The translations under genes and the position numbers were made by a program. From Archivesica marissinica (Eukaryota; Mollusca; Bivalvia; Venerida; Vesicomyidae): a stretch of DNA of 64,000 nucleotides. Below, one piece after another: positions 24,176 through 35,652 of the stretch. The stretch covers positions 9,697,536 to 9,761,535 of the forward strand of contig CM026393.1 of assembly GCA_014843695.1 (NCBI GenBank). Reading direction: 5' to 3'. How positions within the stretch are numbered: position 1 is the first letter of the stretch; every line of letters starts with the position of its first letter. Under the pieces are notes generated by a model, which had not been told where the DNA came from, did not search any database, and was given only the letters and a program-made list of their open reading frames with translations.

Positions 24176-24430
24176 GCCTCCGTGGTCGAGTGGTTACGGT
24201 CACTAATAATGTGATTCACTTTTTCACTTATTCTACTTTACTTTTTCTGCAAGTTGGTGCACCAAGTACTGGTTAACCGCTGGAGTATGCATAGGAAATG
24301 TGTTGTTATGTAAACTACCCGTCGCTCAAATTGGTAACCGGTAACGACGTTAAGTAAACTTAAATAAAACAAAACGTCTAGAAATCTAAATATAACGTTG
24401 CATCCACTAATCATGTGATTCACTTTTAAC
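24176..24430 (+). repeat. tRNA Leu/Ser-like head fragment interrupted by a 180-bp insert
   Basis: GTGGTCGAGTGGTTACGGTC resembles a type II tRNA A-box region. It is followed by CACTAATAATGTGATTCACT (24201-24224), which recurs with one mismatch at 24405-24427. The intervening 180 bp ends with GTTAAGTAAACTTAAATAAA, a SINE-tail-like stretch. The flanking 23-bp repeats look like a target-site duplication. Confidence 0.5.
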
Positions 24431-24474
24431 CCGGAGACGTGAAACGCATCAGCAATATATATCCCAACTACACT

Positions 24475-26111
24475 TAGTTAACCCTCTCCATCATAGAAGC
24501 ACATCTTGACGCCATGACCAATACGACATACATTAACCCTCTCCATCATAGAAGCACCTCTTGACGCCATGACCAATACGACATACATTAACCCTCTCCA
24601 TCATAGAAGCACCTCTTGACGCCATGACCAATACGACATACATTAACCCTCTCCATCATAGAAGCACCTCTTGACGCCATGACCAATACGACATACATTA
24701 ACCCTCTCCATCATAGAAGCACCTCTTGACGCCATGACCAATACGACATACATTAACCCTCTCCATCATAGAAGCACCTCTTGACGCCATGACCAATACG
24801 ACATACATTAACCCTCTCCATCATAGAAGCACCTCTTGACGCCATGACCAATACGACATACATTAACCCTCTCCATCATAGAAGCACATCTTGACGCCAT
24901 TACCAATATGACATACATTAACCCTCTCCATCATAGAAGCACATCTTGACGCCATTACCAATACGAAATACATTAACCCTCTCCATCATAGAAGCACATC
25001 TTGACGCCATTACCAATACGACATACATTAACCCTCACCATCATAGAAGCACATCTTGACGCCATTACCAATACGACATACATTAACCCTCTCCATCATA
25101 GAAGCACCTCTTGACGCCATGACCAATACGACATACATTAACCCTCTCCATCATAGAAGCACCTCTTGACGCCATGACCAATACGACATACATTAACCCT
25201 CTCCATCATAGAAGCACCTCTTGACGCCATGACCAATACGACATACATTAACCCTCTCCATCATAGAAGCACCTCTTGACGCCATGACCAATACGACATA
25301 CATTAACCCTCTCCATCATAGAAGCACCTCTTGACGCCATGACCAATACGACATACATTAACCCTCTCCATCATAGAAGCACCTCTTGACGCCATGACCA
25401 ATACGACATACATTAACCCTCTCCATCATAGAAGCACCTCTTGACGCCATGACCAATACGACATACATTAACCCTCTCCATCATAGAAGCACCTCTTGAC
25501 GCCATGACCAATACGACATACATTAACCCTCTCCATCATAGAAGCACCTCTTGACGCCATGACCAATACGACATACATTAACCCTCTCCATCATAGAAGC
25601 ACCTCTTGACGCCATGACCAATACGACATACATTAACCCTCTCCATCATAGAAGCACCTCTTGACGCCATGACCAATACGACATACATTAACCCTCTCCA
25701 TCATAGAAGCACATCTTGACGCCATTACCAATATGACATACATTAACCCTCTCCATCATAGAAGCACATCTTGACGCCATTACCAATATGACATACATTA
25801 ACCCTCTCCATCATAGAAGCACCTCTTGACGCCATGACCAATACGACATACATTAACCCTCTCCATCATAGAAGCACATCTTGACGCCATGACCAATACG
25901 ACATACATTAACCCTCTCCATCATAGAAGCACATCTTGACGCCATTACCAATATGACATACATTAACCCTCTCCATCATAGAAGCACATCTTGACGCCAT
26001 TACCAATACGAAATACATTAACCCTCTCCATCATAGAAGCACATCTTGACGCCATTACCAATACGACATACATTAACCCTCTCCATCATAGAAGCACATC
26101 TTGACGCCATT
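24475..26111. repeat. 55-bp minisatellite, about 30 units
   Basis: The unit contains CATTAACCCTCTCCATCATA, GAAGCACCTCTTGACGCCAT and GACCAATACGACATA. Two subtypes (ACCTC...GACCAAT and ACATC...TACCAAT) are clustered in blocks, indicating block-wise amplification. Confidence 0.96.
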
Positions 26112-26728
26112 TGTATGGATATATAATAGTATATTAACCTAAATCGCTATGTAGTCCCAGTAATATCTATGGAGGTGGAATAGATATGGCGACTACTTAT
26201 CCACTGCATGATAGCTAAATGGCTGTCATTTGTATGGAGATACAATAGTATATTAACCTAAATCTCTATGAAGGAAAGGGTTACATAATTGCTGATTGTT
26301 TTTCTTCATTGCTATTAGTGTGCCTGATCGTCATCATACTAGGGTAGTTGACGGGGTGAGACGTAAATACCGACAAGCTGGTTTAATGGTGCTGCACGGT
26401 GAATGGACGGACATAATCATTAGCCAATCATTATCATAGTTAGAGATCTGACTGTAAGCTAGTGCTTATTGTTATTTGGTATGTTTGATATATCGGGACA
26501 ACAAAGGGATTCACGTTACAACAATGCAATTCTACCACTAGATTAATTCTATTAATTGTTTTTTAATTATTGTTCATAAATAGTTCTTTCGATCTCTCGT
26601 TGCACCTGCTACAACATTGTAATCGGAGTCCTAATAAACAATGTCTTACAATTGTAAATGCCTTGCACAATGTACCGACGTTAATAAAGACACAATTGGT
26701 CTCAATTATGCAGTTAGCCAAATCTCAT
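26112..26728. other. non-coding spacer with a 45-bp direct duplication
   Basis: CATTTGTATGGATATATAAT...AACCTAAATCGCTATG (26109-26152) recurs with few changes at 26226-26270. No gene is seen in the rest. Confidence 0.5.
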
Positions 26729-27046
26729 ACGAATCGTATTTCACTGAACTGCGTTCGCTTATAGCGTAGGATATGGAAGTCAGGGCAATGTACAGTTATT
26801 TCACTGAACTGCGTTCGCTTATAGCGTAGAATATCAAAGCCAGGGCAATGTACAGTTATTTCACTGAACTGCGTTCGCTTATAGCGTAGAATATGGAAGC
26901 CAGGGCAATGTGCAGTTATTTCACTGAACTGCGTTCGCTTATAGCGTAGAATATGGAAGCCAGGGCAATGTACAGTTATTTCACTGAACTGCGTTCGCTT
27001 ATAGCGTAGAATATGGAAGCCAGGGCAATGTACAGTTATTTCACTC
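26729..27046. repeat. 60-bp tandem array, about 5 units
   Basis: The unit contains TTTCACTGAACTGCGTTCGC, TTATAGCGTAGAATATGGAA and GCCAGGGCAATGTACAGTTA. Units are almost identical. Confidence 0.95.
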
Positions 27047-27757
27047 AGCGGACAATAATACCGATAGCAATTTTCAGATTATCTGTCAAATGTGCCTGAG
27101 TTGTGATCTGAAATAAAGAAATATTCATTTTTTTCTACAAAAACCACAGCTTCACATAAAATTATAATACATGCACAAGAACCAATTCAAATGTAGCCCT
27201 ACTTTTACATATTCATGTTCATGTTTATAGCACAACAATAGGTGAAAATCCGAGGCAATTTGACCAACTTGGTACTTCAATACTACTCGTCAATACTTCT
27301 AGATCTCATGTCTGCATAATGTATTCTATTGCATCCTTATTTCCTTTTTCTAAGGCATTAACTACCAATGTTCAGATATATATATAAGCGTTTCGATGCG
27401 TTTCCAATTTGAATTAAACATATGTACGTTCTAGTCATTTTCGATATTAGGCCAAGTTATTAAAATTGCCATATATACCTGGTACCAACATCTAGTACGC
27501 AGTGGGAATAAATACCATAAGCTTTTAGCTTTCAGTTCAATCCACTTATCACGAAATAAATGTATGTTTCTGTATAGTTCTCAATGTATGTTAATAAATA
27601 TGTTTAAACTAACTTAAATAAATTGGTCGACGGATATAGTTTGATTGCAACAGTTTGTGTTTCTTTAATTACTCAATCTTTGAAATAAACCGTGGACATA
27701 CCTGGTCGACCACCTACCAGTTTGGCTATTTGCAATTATTTTACCCTATTGTAATTC
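27047..27757. other. unique AT-rich spacer
   Basis: No ORF, RNA or terminal repeat recognised. Confidence 0.5.
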
Positions 27758-29614
27758 GCTGCTAGGTGGATGTCCGTAGCTATACGCTTAGCTTCGCGTG
27801 CTGCTAAGTGGATGTCCGTAGCTATACGCTTAGCTTCGCATGATGCTAAGTGGATGTCCGTAGTTATACGCTTAGCTTCGCGTGCTGCTAAGTGGATGTC
27901 GGTAGTTATACGCTTAGCTTCGCGTGCTGCTAAGTGGATGTCGGTAGTTATACGCTTAGCTTCGTGTGCTGCTAAGTGGATGTCCGTAGCTATACGCTTA
28001 GCTTCGCATGCTGCTAAGTGGATGTCCGTAGCTATACGCTTAGCTTCGCATGCTGCTAAGTGGATGTCCGTAGTTATACGCTTAGCTTCGCGTGCTGCTA
28101 AGTGGATGTCCGTAGCTATACGCTTAGCTTCGCGTGCTGCTAAGTGGATGTCGGTAGTTATACGCTTAGCTTCGCATGCTGCTAAGTGGATGTCCGTAGT
28201 TATACACTTAGCTTCGCGTGCTGCTAAGTGGATGTCCGTAGTTATACGCTTAGCTTCGCGTGCTGCTAAGTGGATGTCCGTAACTATACACTTAGCTTCG
28301 CGTGCTGCTAAGTGGATGTCCGTAGTTATGCGCTTAGCTTCGCATGCTGCTAAGTGGATGTCCGTAGCTATACGCTTAGCTTCGCGTGCTGCTAAGTGGG
28401 TGTCCGTAGCTATACGCTTAGCTTCACGTGCTTCACGTGCTGCTAAGTGGATGTCCATAGCTATACGCTTAGCTTCGCGTGCTGTTAAGTGGATGTCCGT
28501 AGCTATACGCTTAGCTTCGCATGCTGCTAAGTGGATGTCCGTAGTTATACGCTTAGCTTCGCGTGCTGCTAAGTGGATGTCCGTAGTTATACGCTTAGCT
28601 TCGCGTGCTGCTAAGTGGATGTCCGTAGCTATACACTTAGCTTCGCGTGCTGCTAAGTGGATGTCCGTAGTTATACGCTTAGCTTCGCATGCTGCTAAGT
28701 GGATGTCCGTAGTTATACGCTTAGCTTCGCATGCTGCTAAGTGGATGTCCGTAGTTATGCGCTTAGCTTCGCGTGCTGCTAAGTGGATGTCCGTAGCTAT
28801 ACGCTTAGCTTCGCGTGCTGCTAAGTGGGTGTCCGTAGCTATACGCTTAGCTTCACGTGCTGCTAAGTGGATGTCCGTAGCTATACGCTTAGCTTCGCGT
28901 GCTGCTAAGTGGATGTCCGTAGCTATACGCTTAGCTTCGCATGCTGCTAAGTGGATGTCCGTAGTTATACGCTTAGCATCGCATGCTGCTAAGTGGATGT
29001 CCGTAGTTATACGCTTAGCTTCGCATGCTGCTAAGTGGATGTCCGTAGTTATACGCTTAGCTTCGCATGCTGCTAAGTGGATGTCCGTAGTTATACGCTT
29101 AGCTTCGCATGCTGCTAAGTGGATGTCCGTAGTTATACGATTAGCTTCGCATGCTGCTAAATGGATGTCCGTAGTTATGCGCTTAGCTTCGCATGCTGCT
29201 AAGTGGATGTCCGTAGCTATACGCTTAGCTTCGCGTGCTGCTAAGTCGGTGTCCGTAGCTATACGCTTAGCTTCACGTGCTGCTAAGTGGATGTCCATAG
29301 CTATACGCTTAGCTTCGCGTGCTGCTAAGTGGATGTCCGTAGCTATACGCTTAGCTTCGCATGCTGCTAAGTGGATGTCCGTAGTTATACGCTTAGCTTC
29401 GCGTGCTGCTAAGTGGGTGTCCGTAGTTATACGCTTAGCTTCGCGTGCTGCTAAGTGGATGTCCGTAGTTATACGCTTAGCTTCGCATGCTGCTAAGTGG
29501 ATGTCCATAGTAATACGCTTAGCTTCGCATGCTGCTAAGTGGATGTCCGTAGCTATACGCTTAGCTTCGCATGCTGCTAAGTGGATGTCCGTAGCTATAC
29601 GCTTAGCTTCGCCT
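27758..29614. repeat. 42-bp minisatellite, about 44 units, with 10-unit higher-order repeat
   Basis: The unit contains GCTGCTAAGTGGATGTCCGT and AGTTATACGCTTAGCTTCGC. Marker variants (GTTATGCGC followed two units later by GTGGGTGTCC) recur at 28322, 28751 and 29171. The spacing is 429 then 420 bp; the extra 9 bp is a CTTCACGTG duplication near 28430. The 42-bp period leaves both strands open (619 codons plus, 590 minus). Without splice or composition evidence I treat these ORFs as array read-through. Confidence 0.95.
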
Positions 29615-29910
29615 CTCCAGCACAGGTAGTATCGCCGAGGTCAAACTTTAGCTCACAAAATAATTTGCAAACATCCATTTTCAACATCTAGAAGCCAAGG
29701 CATGAACTATTCACTGCATCACAAATGTCTTATTTACCTGTTTTTTTAAGAATTTGGCCCAGGGGTCATTTCGAAAGCGTGGCTCAAACCTGTGCACTCC
29801 GGCCCAAACAGAATGAGAATGGTACTACGATATCCTAACAGAAATTCTACATCGAGAGTGTTTCAATAGTACTCGTGGAACCGAATACAGCTAATAGAAA
29901 ACTTGTTTGA
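29615..29910. other. unique spacer
   Basis: Nothing recognised. It may contain more of the decayed LINE that becomes legible from 29911. Confidence 0.4.
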
Positions 29911-30090
29911 CATAAATTCACCGAAGTAGATATCGAAAAATATATCAACCGGCTAAATGAATGTCTAATAAACATATATATGATTGCAGAAGACGATCCC
30001 GTAACACTAGAGGATAGCGATGCTCTCTACAAAAGCGCAATGATATTTGGGCCCGCTGCGTATGATTCAGTGTCGTGCACTAAACATAGT

Positions 30091-30858
30091 AAACAAGCAA
30101 ATCATACTGGAATGAATAGTTAACAAGCAACTCATACTGGAATGAATAGTTAACAAGCAAATCATACTGGAATGAATAGTTAACAAGCAAATCATACTGG
30201 AATGAATAGTTAACAAGCAAATCATACCGGAATGAATAGTTAACAAGCAAATCATACTGGAATGAATAGTTAACAAGCAACTCATACTGGAATGAATAGT
30301 TAACAAGCAAATCATACTGGAATGAATAGTTAACAAGCAAATCATACTGGAATGAATAGTTAACAAGCAAATCATACTGGAATGAATAGTTAACAAGCAA
30401 ATCATACTGGAATGAATAGTTAACAAGCAACTCATACTGGAATGAATAGTTAACAAGCAAATCATACTGGAATGAATAGTTAACAAGCAACTCATACTGG
30501 AATGAATAGTTAACAAGCAAATCATACTGGAATGAATAGTTGACAAGCAACTCATACTGGAATGAATAGTTGACAAGCAAATCATACTGGAATGAATAGT
30601 TAACAAGCAACTCATACTGGAATGAATAGTTAACAAGCAAATCATACTGGAATGAATAGTTGACAAGCAAATCATACTGGAATGAATAGTTAACAAGCAA
30701 CTCATACTGGAATGAATAGTTAACAAGCAACTCATACTGGAATGAATAGTTAACAAGCAACTCATACTGGAATGAATAGTTAACAAGCAAATCATACTGG
30801 AATGAATAGTTAACAAGCAACTCATACTATCATACTGGAATGAATAGTTAACAAGCAA
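30091..30858. repeat. 30-bp minisatellite, about 25 units
   Basis: The unit is TAACAAGCAAATCATACTGG plus AATGAATAGT. It is highly homogeneous, the main variants being AACTC/AAATC and TGACAAG. It lies within the decayed LINE. The 246- and 278-codon minus-strand ORFs are read-through. Confidence 0.96.
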
Positions 30859-31090
30859 ACGCACACAAACGAACGAAATGCCAGAATAAAATAGATTGGT
30901 CAAGGAAGAACTAGGGGAAACAATTTTGAAAAGTATTTAAAACAGAAATATCAAAATGTTCAAAAGGAAGAAATAGCCTTTATAGAGATAGGATGTATGC
31001 AACAACTAGATGACACGACCTAGTGTGATACATGCACTATAACATTTGGAAATATTGTCAACAAAAGAACGAAAAAACAAACGAAAGAAA

Positions 31091-31316
31091 TATTGTTTGG
31101 CAACATTAAACTGAGACTAATAATATTAATCACCGCCAAAGCCTTCGTGAGTTTTCGTGAACTACGACCAGAACATACGTTAGGGTTTTACCGTTAATAT
31201 TTGAATCAAGTAAGTGTACAATAATCTAAAGCTCATATTTTACTTCGGAAATCGATTGTTAACGAAGTAAGTTCACGGAATATGCAACTGTCTCAGTTTA
31301 ATGTTGCCAAACAATA
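31091..31316. mobile_element. MITE with perfect 25-bp inverted ends and TA duplication
   Basis: TTGTTTGGCAACATTAAACT plus GAGAC at 31093-31117 is exactly reverse-complemented at 31290-31314, and TA flanks both sides. Weaker inverted similarity continues inward (TTTTCGTGAACTACGA against TAAGTTCACGGAA). There is no ORF. TA duplication and size suggest a Tc1/mariner-mobilised element. Intact ends imply youth compared with the LINE it interrupts. Confidence 0.88.
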
Positions 31317-31864
31317 CAACGGATTGTCGGTAAACGGTACTAAATACATAAATACAGTCCAACGGAAATAGACAATACTTAACACTTACGAAGCTCTTTA
31401 TAACCAACTATTATCGGCTGATTTGATAACAATTTACATAAGAATACATAATGCGAGAATTGGATCAAATTAAACAAAATACCACAATATACCTGGAGAA
31501 AATGTGATTTATAAACTTGTAATACCGGAAGAGATCCCAAATTATTTCAAAGTTTTAAAATTAAATGCACAAGGACATGATCTAAATAACAAACTAACAC
31601 GTGAAATATGGTACCAAATATACTAGCATCACTGTTTAATATTATGTTCAACTACAGCTACGTGCCGCTGGACTGTAACATGGGTGTGAGCATACGTATG
31701 TACAAGAATAGCTAGCAACCGCACGCATTAATTTAGAACTGGAGATTGCTTTAAGAACAGACAAATTAGAAAAATACAACTCCAAGTGGGTAGCCTTTTA
31801 AATCTTTTAATAATCAATTCATTCCTCTACTTGTATTTTCTTGTGTAATTGAAAATAAATAAAT

Positions 31865-32118
31865 GTGTGTGTTTTACGTTTATTTATCGTCGCTACCGGT
31901 TGCCCATATGAGCGACGCCTCCTGAAGAGATAAGTTATTTTAGATGTTGGAGGATAGTGCAATGATACAGACAGAGACCCATTCCAGAATCTCCTCTGGT
32001 TCTTTTACGTGCACGGTGTAAAGCACCGACACGAGACCTCGGTTTAACGTCCCATCTGAAAGACTGTTAATTTTATTAGGGTCAGACGGGGGATCGAACC
32101 TGCGATCCCTGGATTACA
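31865..32118 (-). mobile_element. SINE family A, minus strand
   Basis: From tail to head it has TGTGTTTTACGTTTATTTAT, AGTGCAATGATACAGACAGA, CGTGCACGGTGTAAAGCACC and the B box (reverse of GGTTCGATCCC). It breaks inside the anticodon arm at 32118, so the head is incomplete. Confidence 0.9.
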
Positions 32119-32186
32119 AAAAATAAATAAATGGAAACGATCACCCATATGCTTTTTCTTCTCTTTTTGCTTTAAAATTTATTTAT

Positions 32187-32340
32187 CACGTAAAAGAACC
32201 AGCGGATACTCTGAAATGGATCTCTGTCTGTATCATTGCACTACTAGTATCCTCTAAAATTCTAAAATGACTAATGTATTCAGGGGGCGTCGCTCATATG
32301 GGCAACCGGTAGCGACGATAAATAAACATAAAACACACAC
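32187..32340 (+). mobile_element. SINE family A, 5'-truncated
   Basis: Body from CACGTAAAAGAACCAG to tail AGCGACGATAAATAAACATA and AAACACACAC. It lies 70 bp from a minus-strand copy, so the two form an inverted pair. Confidence 0.88.
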
Positions 32341-32735
32341 GCACTATACGTTATTGCTGCAATCGACTAAACACAAACTATTATTAACGCCATACATCGT
32401 TGAGGAAAGCTCCGGATATCTTCTAAGTTCTATCTATTTATGTAGTCATTATAAATAGTTTCGTTAAATTTTATTCAGTTAATTACAGATTTAAAATACT
32501 ATTTTGAGGGCCACTAAATATCGGAGCCCCTGGCTTCAGCCCAGTCAGCCCTCCCCCTTAATCCGCCACTAGAACACTGGAAGGTGTCAAATGAAGCAAA
32601 CGAGCATCACTTTCTGTCCTTGTATTTTGCATATATGTGAAATATCGTTGTCAATTGTAATGTATGAACAACCTTTTATGGTGCATTGTTTGTGTTCATT
32701 CTACAGTGTACTATCATTTGTGAAACTGTAACTAA
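32341..32735. other. unique spacer
   Basis: No gene or repeat recognised. Confidence 0.4.
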
Positions 32736-33680
32736 ACTAGAGGACATAGAAAACGCACATTTTGGACAAGTTTGTTTTTACATGAAAAACGATAACTCTA
32801 TAAATACATAGTTTTAGTATTGGAATATTTTTAGTTGTTCAGTTTGACTGTGTTTTGTAATAAAGATGTGATATATCTTTGATGGAACCCTTCGTATTTC
32901 ATGTTCATGAAATAATAATCATATAATGTAGGTGTGCGTATTCTATGTCCTCTAGTATATACTGTAGGTGTGCGTATTCTATGTCCTCTAGTATATAATG
33001 TAGGTGTGCACTTTCTGTGTCCTCTAGTATATAATGTAGGTGTGCGTTTTCTATGTCCTCTAGTATATAATGTAGGTGTGCGTTTTCTATGTCCTCTAGT
33101 ATATAATGTAGGTGTGCGTTTTCTATGTCCTCTAGTATATAATGTAGGTGTGCACTTTCTGTGTCCTCTAGTATATAATGTAGGTGTGCACTTTCTGTGT
33201 TCTCTAGTATATAATGTAGGTGTGCGTTTTCTATGTCCTCTAGTATATAATGTAGGCGTGCAGTTTATGTGTCCTCTAGTATATAATGACGGTGTGCACT
33301 TTCTGTGTCCTCTAGTATATAATGTATGTGTGCAGTTTCTGTGTCCTCTATTATATAATGTAGGTGTGCACTTTCTGTGTCCTCTAGTATATAATGTATG
33401 TGTGCAGTTTCTGTGTCCTCTATTATATAATGTAGGTGTGCACTTTCTGTGTCCTCTAGTATATAATGTAGGTGTGTACTTTCTGTGTCCTCTAGTATAT
33501 AATGTAGGTGTGCGTTTTCTATGTCCTCTAATATATAATGTAGGTGTGCAGTTTCTGTGTCCTCTAGTATATACTGTAGGTGTGCACTTTCTGTGTCCTC
33601 TAGTATATAATGTATATGTGAGTGTTCTATGTCCTCTAGTATATAATGTAGGTGTGCACTTTCTGTGTCCTCTAGTATAT
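32736..33680. mobile_element. MITE with terminal repeat expanded to about 21 units
   Basis: Same element as 7121-7453: left end ACTAGAGGACATAGAAAACG, the same body (TATAAATACATAGTTTTA, GATGTGATATATCTTTGATG), then 36-bp units built on the right inverted repeat (GTGCGTTTTCTATGTCCTCT, drifting to GTGCACTTTCTGTGTCCTCT). Confidence 0.87.
32925..33680. repeat. 36-bp minisatellite derived from a MITE end, about 21 units
   Basis: Each unit carries TGTAGGTGTGCGTTTTCTAT and GTCCTCTAGTATATAA. Variants CACTTTCTGTG and CAGTTTCTGTG alternate in the right half. ORFs on both strands are read-through. Confidence 0.95.
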
Positions 33681-33789
33681 GTGATATAATACAGTCTATT
33701 ATCTGATATGGAATGTAGACTGCTTCTCAACCAACATCATCAGCATGGATGCCGCCGTCCTTGAGTGTTTCGGCCCTTTAATTCCATGG

Positions 33790-35165
33790 ACACTCTGGTG
33801 ACGGTGGGCCCACAGTGGTGATCAGTCACTGCGCGTTGGTTGATTGCTTCCAGCTCTTCTCCTCTCGTCTCAGCTACAGCCAGCTTGAAGCCCGTTCAGC
33901 TGCTTGGCTCAGTCTCTGGATAGCCATCCTTTTCTCTCTACCAGTAGTCCCAACTGCTGTCATCAGTCTGCAAACGGACTGTGAACAGAAGCCTATCGCG
34001 CCTACTTCTACTGGGAACAGCCAAGTACGCCAACCTCGTTGCTTGCAGAGTTCCAGAAGCTCTGTATACTTCGCCTCTTCTTCCTTTCGTAGGCCTCTTC
34101 GCACCTTGTCTCCCATGGTACGGTCAGCTCAATGACGATGAGCTTCTTCCCTGTCTTGGACCACAGTACAATGTCTGGTCGTTGGGTCGTCTGGACCACG
34201 TCGGGGAAAACAAGTCTCTTCCCAAGGTCAACCTCCATGTTCCAGCCCGTTGTGCCATCCAGAATCGATGATTTGTGTGTTGTCTGTGTCGTCCTGGTCT
34301 CACCCGGCTTGACAAAGGCGATGTGCCCATGGTGGGGATGTTTACCACGTTCCTTCTTCCGCTCTTTCTCCAGCCAGTCAGCCAACTCCCTGAGGACTGA
34401 GTCGTGTCTCCATCTGTATCTGCCCTGTGTCAGTGATGTAGAACAGGATGACAGGACATGCTCTAGTGTGCCTGTTCTGTCACATAAGCTGCATTTGGGA
34501 TCAGCCGTGAGTCCCCATCGGCACAGGTTCGCTGGGGATGGTAGGAGGTCATAGACGGACCTAAGTAGAAATGAAAACCTCAGTGGCTCATACTTCCAGA
34601 TGTCTTCCCAGGTCAGCTTCCTGTATGTGGTGTTCCACGTAGTCCATGCTCCCTGCGCTCCCATTTCCACCGCCCTTGCTTGTCTAGCATGTTCCCCTGC
34701 GCTCCTGATTGCTGACTGGATCATGGCTCGCCTCTCCTTCTGGTTTGATCGGCTCCACAGCACCGTCTTTGTTGCACCGATTCCTTGACGTCCAACAGCA
34801 GTCACTCCCACAATGTCTTTGTGTCTGGTTCACAGATTCTGTCACTGACCATTTCCTGCTGCTACGGGTTACGATCCCTGCCTCACGGATAAGTTGGTCC
34901 GGAGAATCCCTCAGAGTCAACACAAGTCTTGTCTTGGCCGTCTTGAATTCTTCCACCAGTGAAGATAGTGGGAGCTATAGTTTGTTGCTCTTACCATAGA
35001 GTCAATACTGGTGAAGCTTGGGGGTACTCCTAGCCACTTCCTGAGGTGTCGACTGGTGGTTCTCTCCAGGGCTTCCACTGTTGTACTGGCTACCTCATAC
35101 AACATCAATGGCCAGATCAGTCTTGGTAGCAGTGCGTGCTGGTATTACGCCATCAGTTCTTCCAC
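33790..35165 (-). pseudogene. LINE retrotransposon C-terminal fragment, frameshifted
   Basis: Reading down from 35165: LPRLIWPLMLYEVA and RHLRKWLGVPPSF; then VEEFKTAKTRLVLTLRDSPD and EAGIVTRSSRKWSV (34956-34840); then a long frame at 34811-34085 with GVTAVGRQGIG, AWTTWNTTYRKLTWEDIWK and VYDLLPSPANLCRWG, a zinc-knuckle-like CSLCDRTGTLEHVLSSC, and RPDIVLWS followed by KKLIVIELTVPWE; finally AKYTELLELCKQRGWRTWLF in another frame (34090-33870). The CxxC...H...C cluster followed by PD...ELT fits the C-terminal zinc/restriction-like-endonuclease region of R2-type LINEs, but clade assignment is inference. At least three frameshifts and a nonsense codon near 34988 make it dead. The RT catalytic core is missing (5' truncation), typical of incomplete reverse transcription. 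Confidence 0.85.
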
Positions 35166-35652
35166 ATGCAACATTGACATAACGTGATAAGAAAGCAGTT
35201 CGCGTTACGGACCAAATAACGTTCTATCTGATATACACCTGTTCTTGTCCTACATTTATATTCAAAGCAATTAAACAAATACAAATGACTTCTCTTCACA
35301 ATAGGCCGGTGTACGCATCGCAACGATTACATGATCAAAGTTGGCTTATCCTCAATCGTTTCAATGCAACGATAAACGATATTCAATTTGTAAACAATTA
35401 CAGTTAGACGTCGATTAATTTTTTTCAATTGATTATTTTGAAACTAGTAGATCACTAGTTAATCTATGACACAACAATACGTTCTCGACCCATCACATAA
35501 TTATAGTGCATGACAAGTCACGCTACAAGTCACGCTAATTGTTGATGTAAACTATGTAATTGATGTTATCTGACATAGGTATTAGTTTAGAAATATTATG
35601 GCTTTAACGATTGATGCCAGCCGATGACAGAACGCTTGCATAGTAGTGCAAT
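35166..35652. other. unique AT-rich spacer
   Basis: No gene or RNA recognised. A short duplicated CAAGTCACGCTA occurs near 35515. Confidence 0.45.

Larger units (their letters stand above)
29911..31715 (+). pseudogene. decayed LINE endonuclease/reverse-transcriptase remnant
   Basis: Three in-frame scraps look like non-LTR retrotransposon protein. 29911-30060 encodes EVDIEKYINRLNECLINIYM and a following acidic stretch, as in the linker between endonuclease and RT. 30904-31020 encodes NNFEKYLKQKYQNVQKEEIA, also linker-like. 31623-31712 encodes LASLFNIMFNYSYVPLDCNM and then a RMYKN ending, resembling the conserved LFN...P..W....P.yK stretch at the start of the RT palm. Stops and frameshifts separate the scraps. 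A 30-bp minisatellite and a MITE sit between them. The order is right for a LINE, but no catalytic YADD block is visible. The assignment is inference from motif shape. Confidence 0.5.

Noticed and set aside
27736..29629. 590- and 619-codon ORFs on opposite strands
   Set aside because: Both come from a 42-bp period; no signal peptide, splice site or composition supports either. Kept only as a low-key finding.
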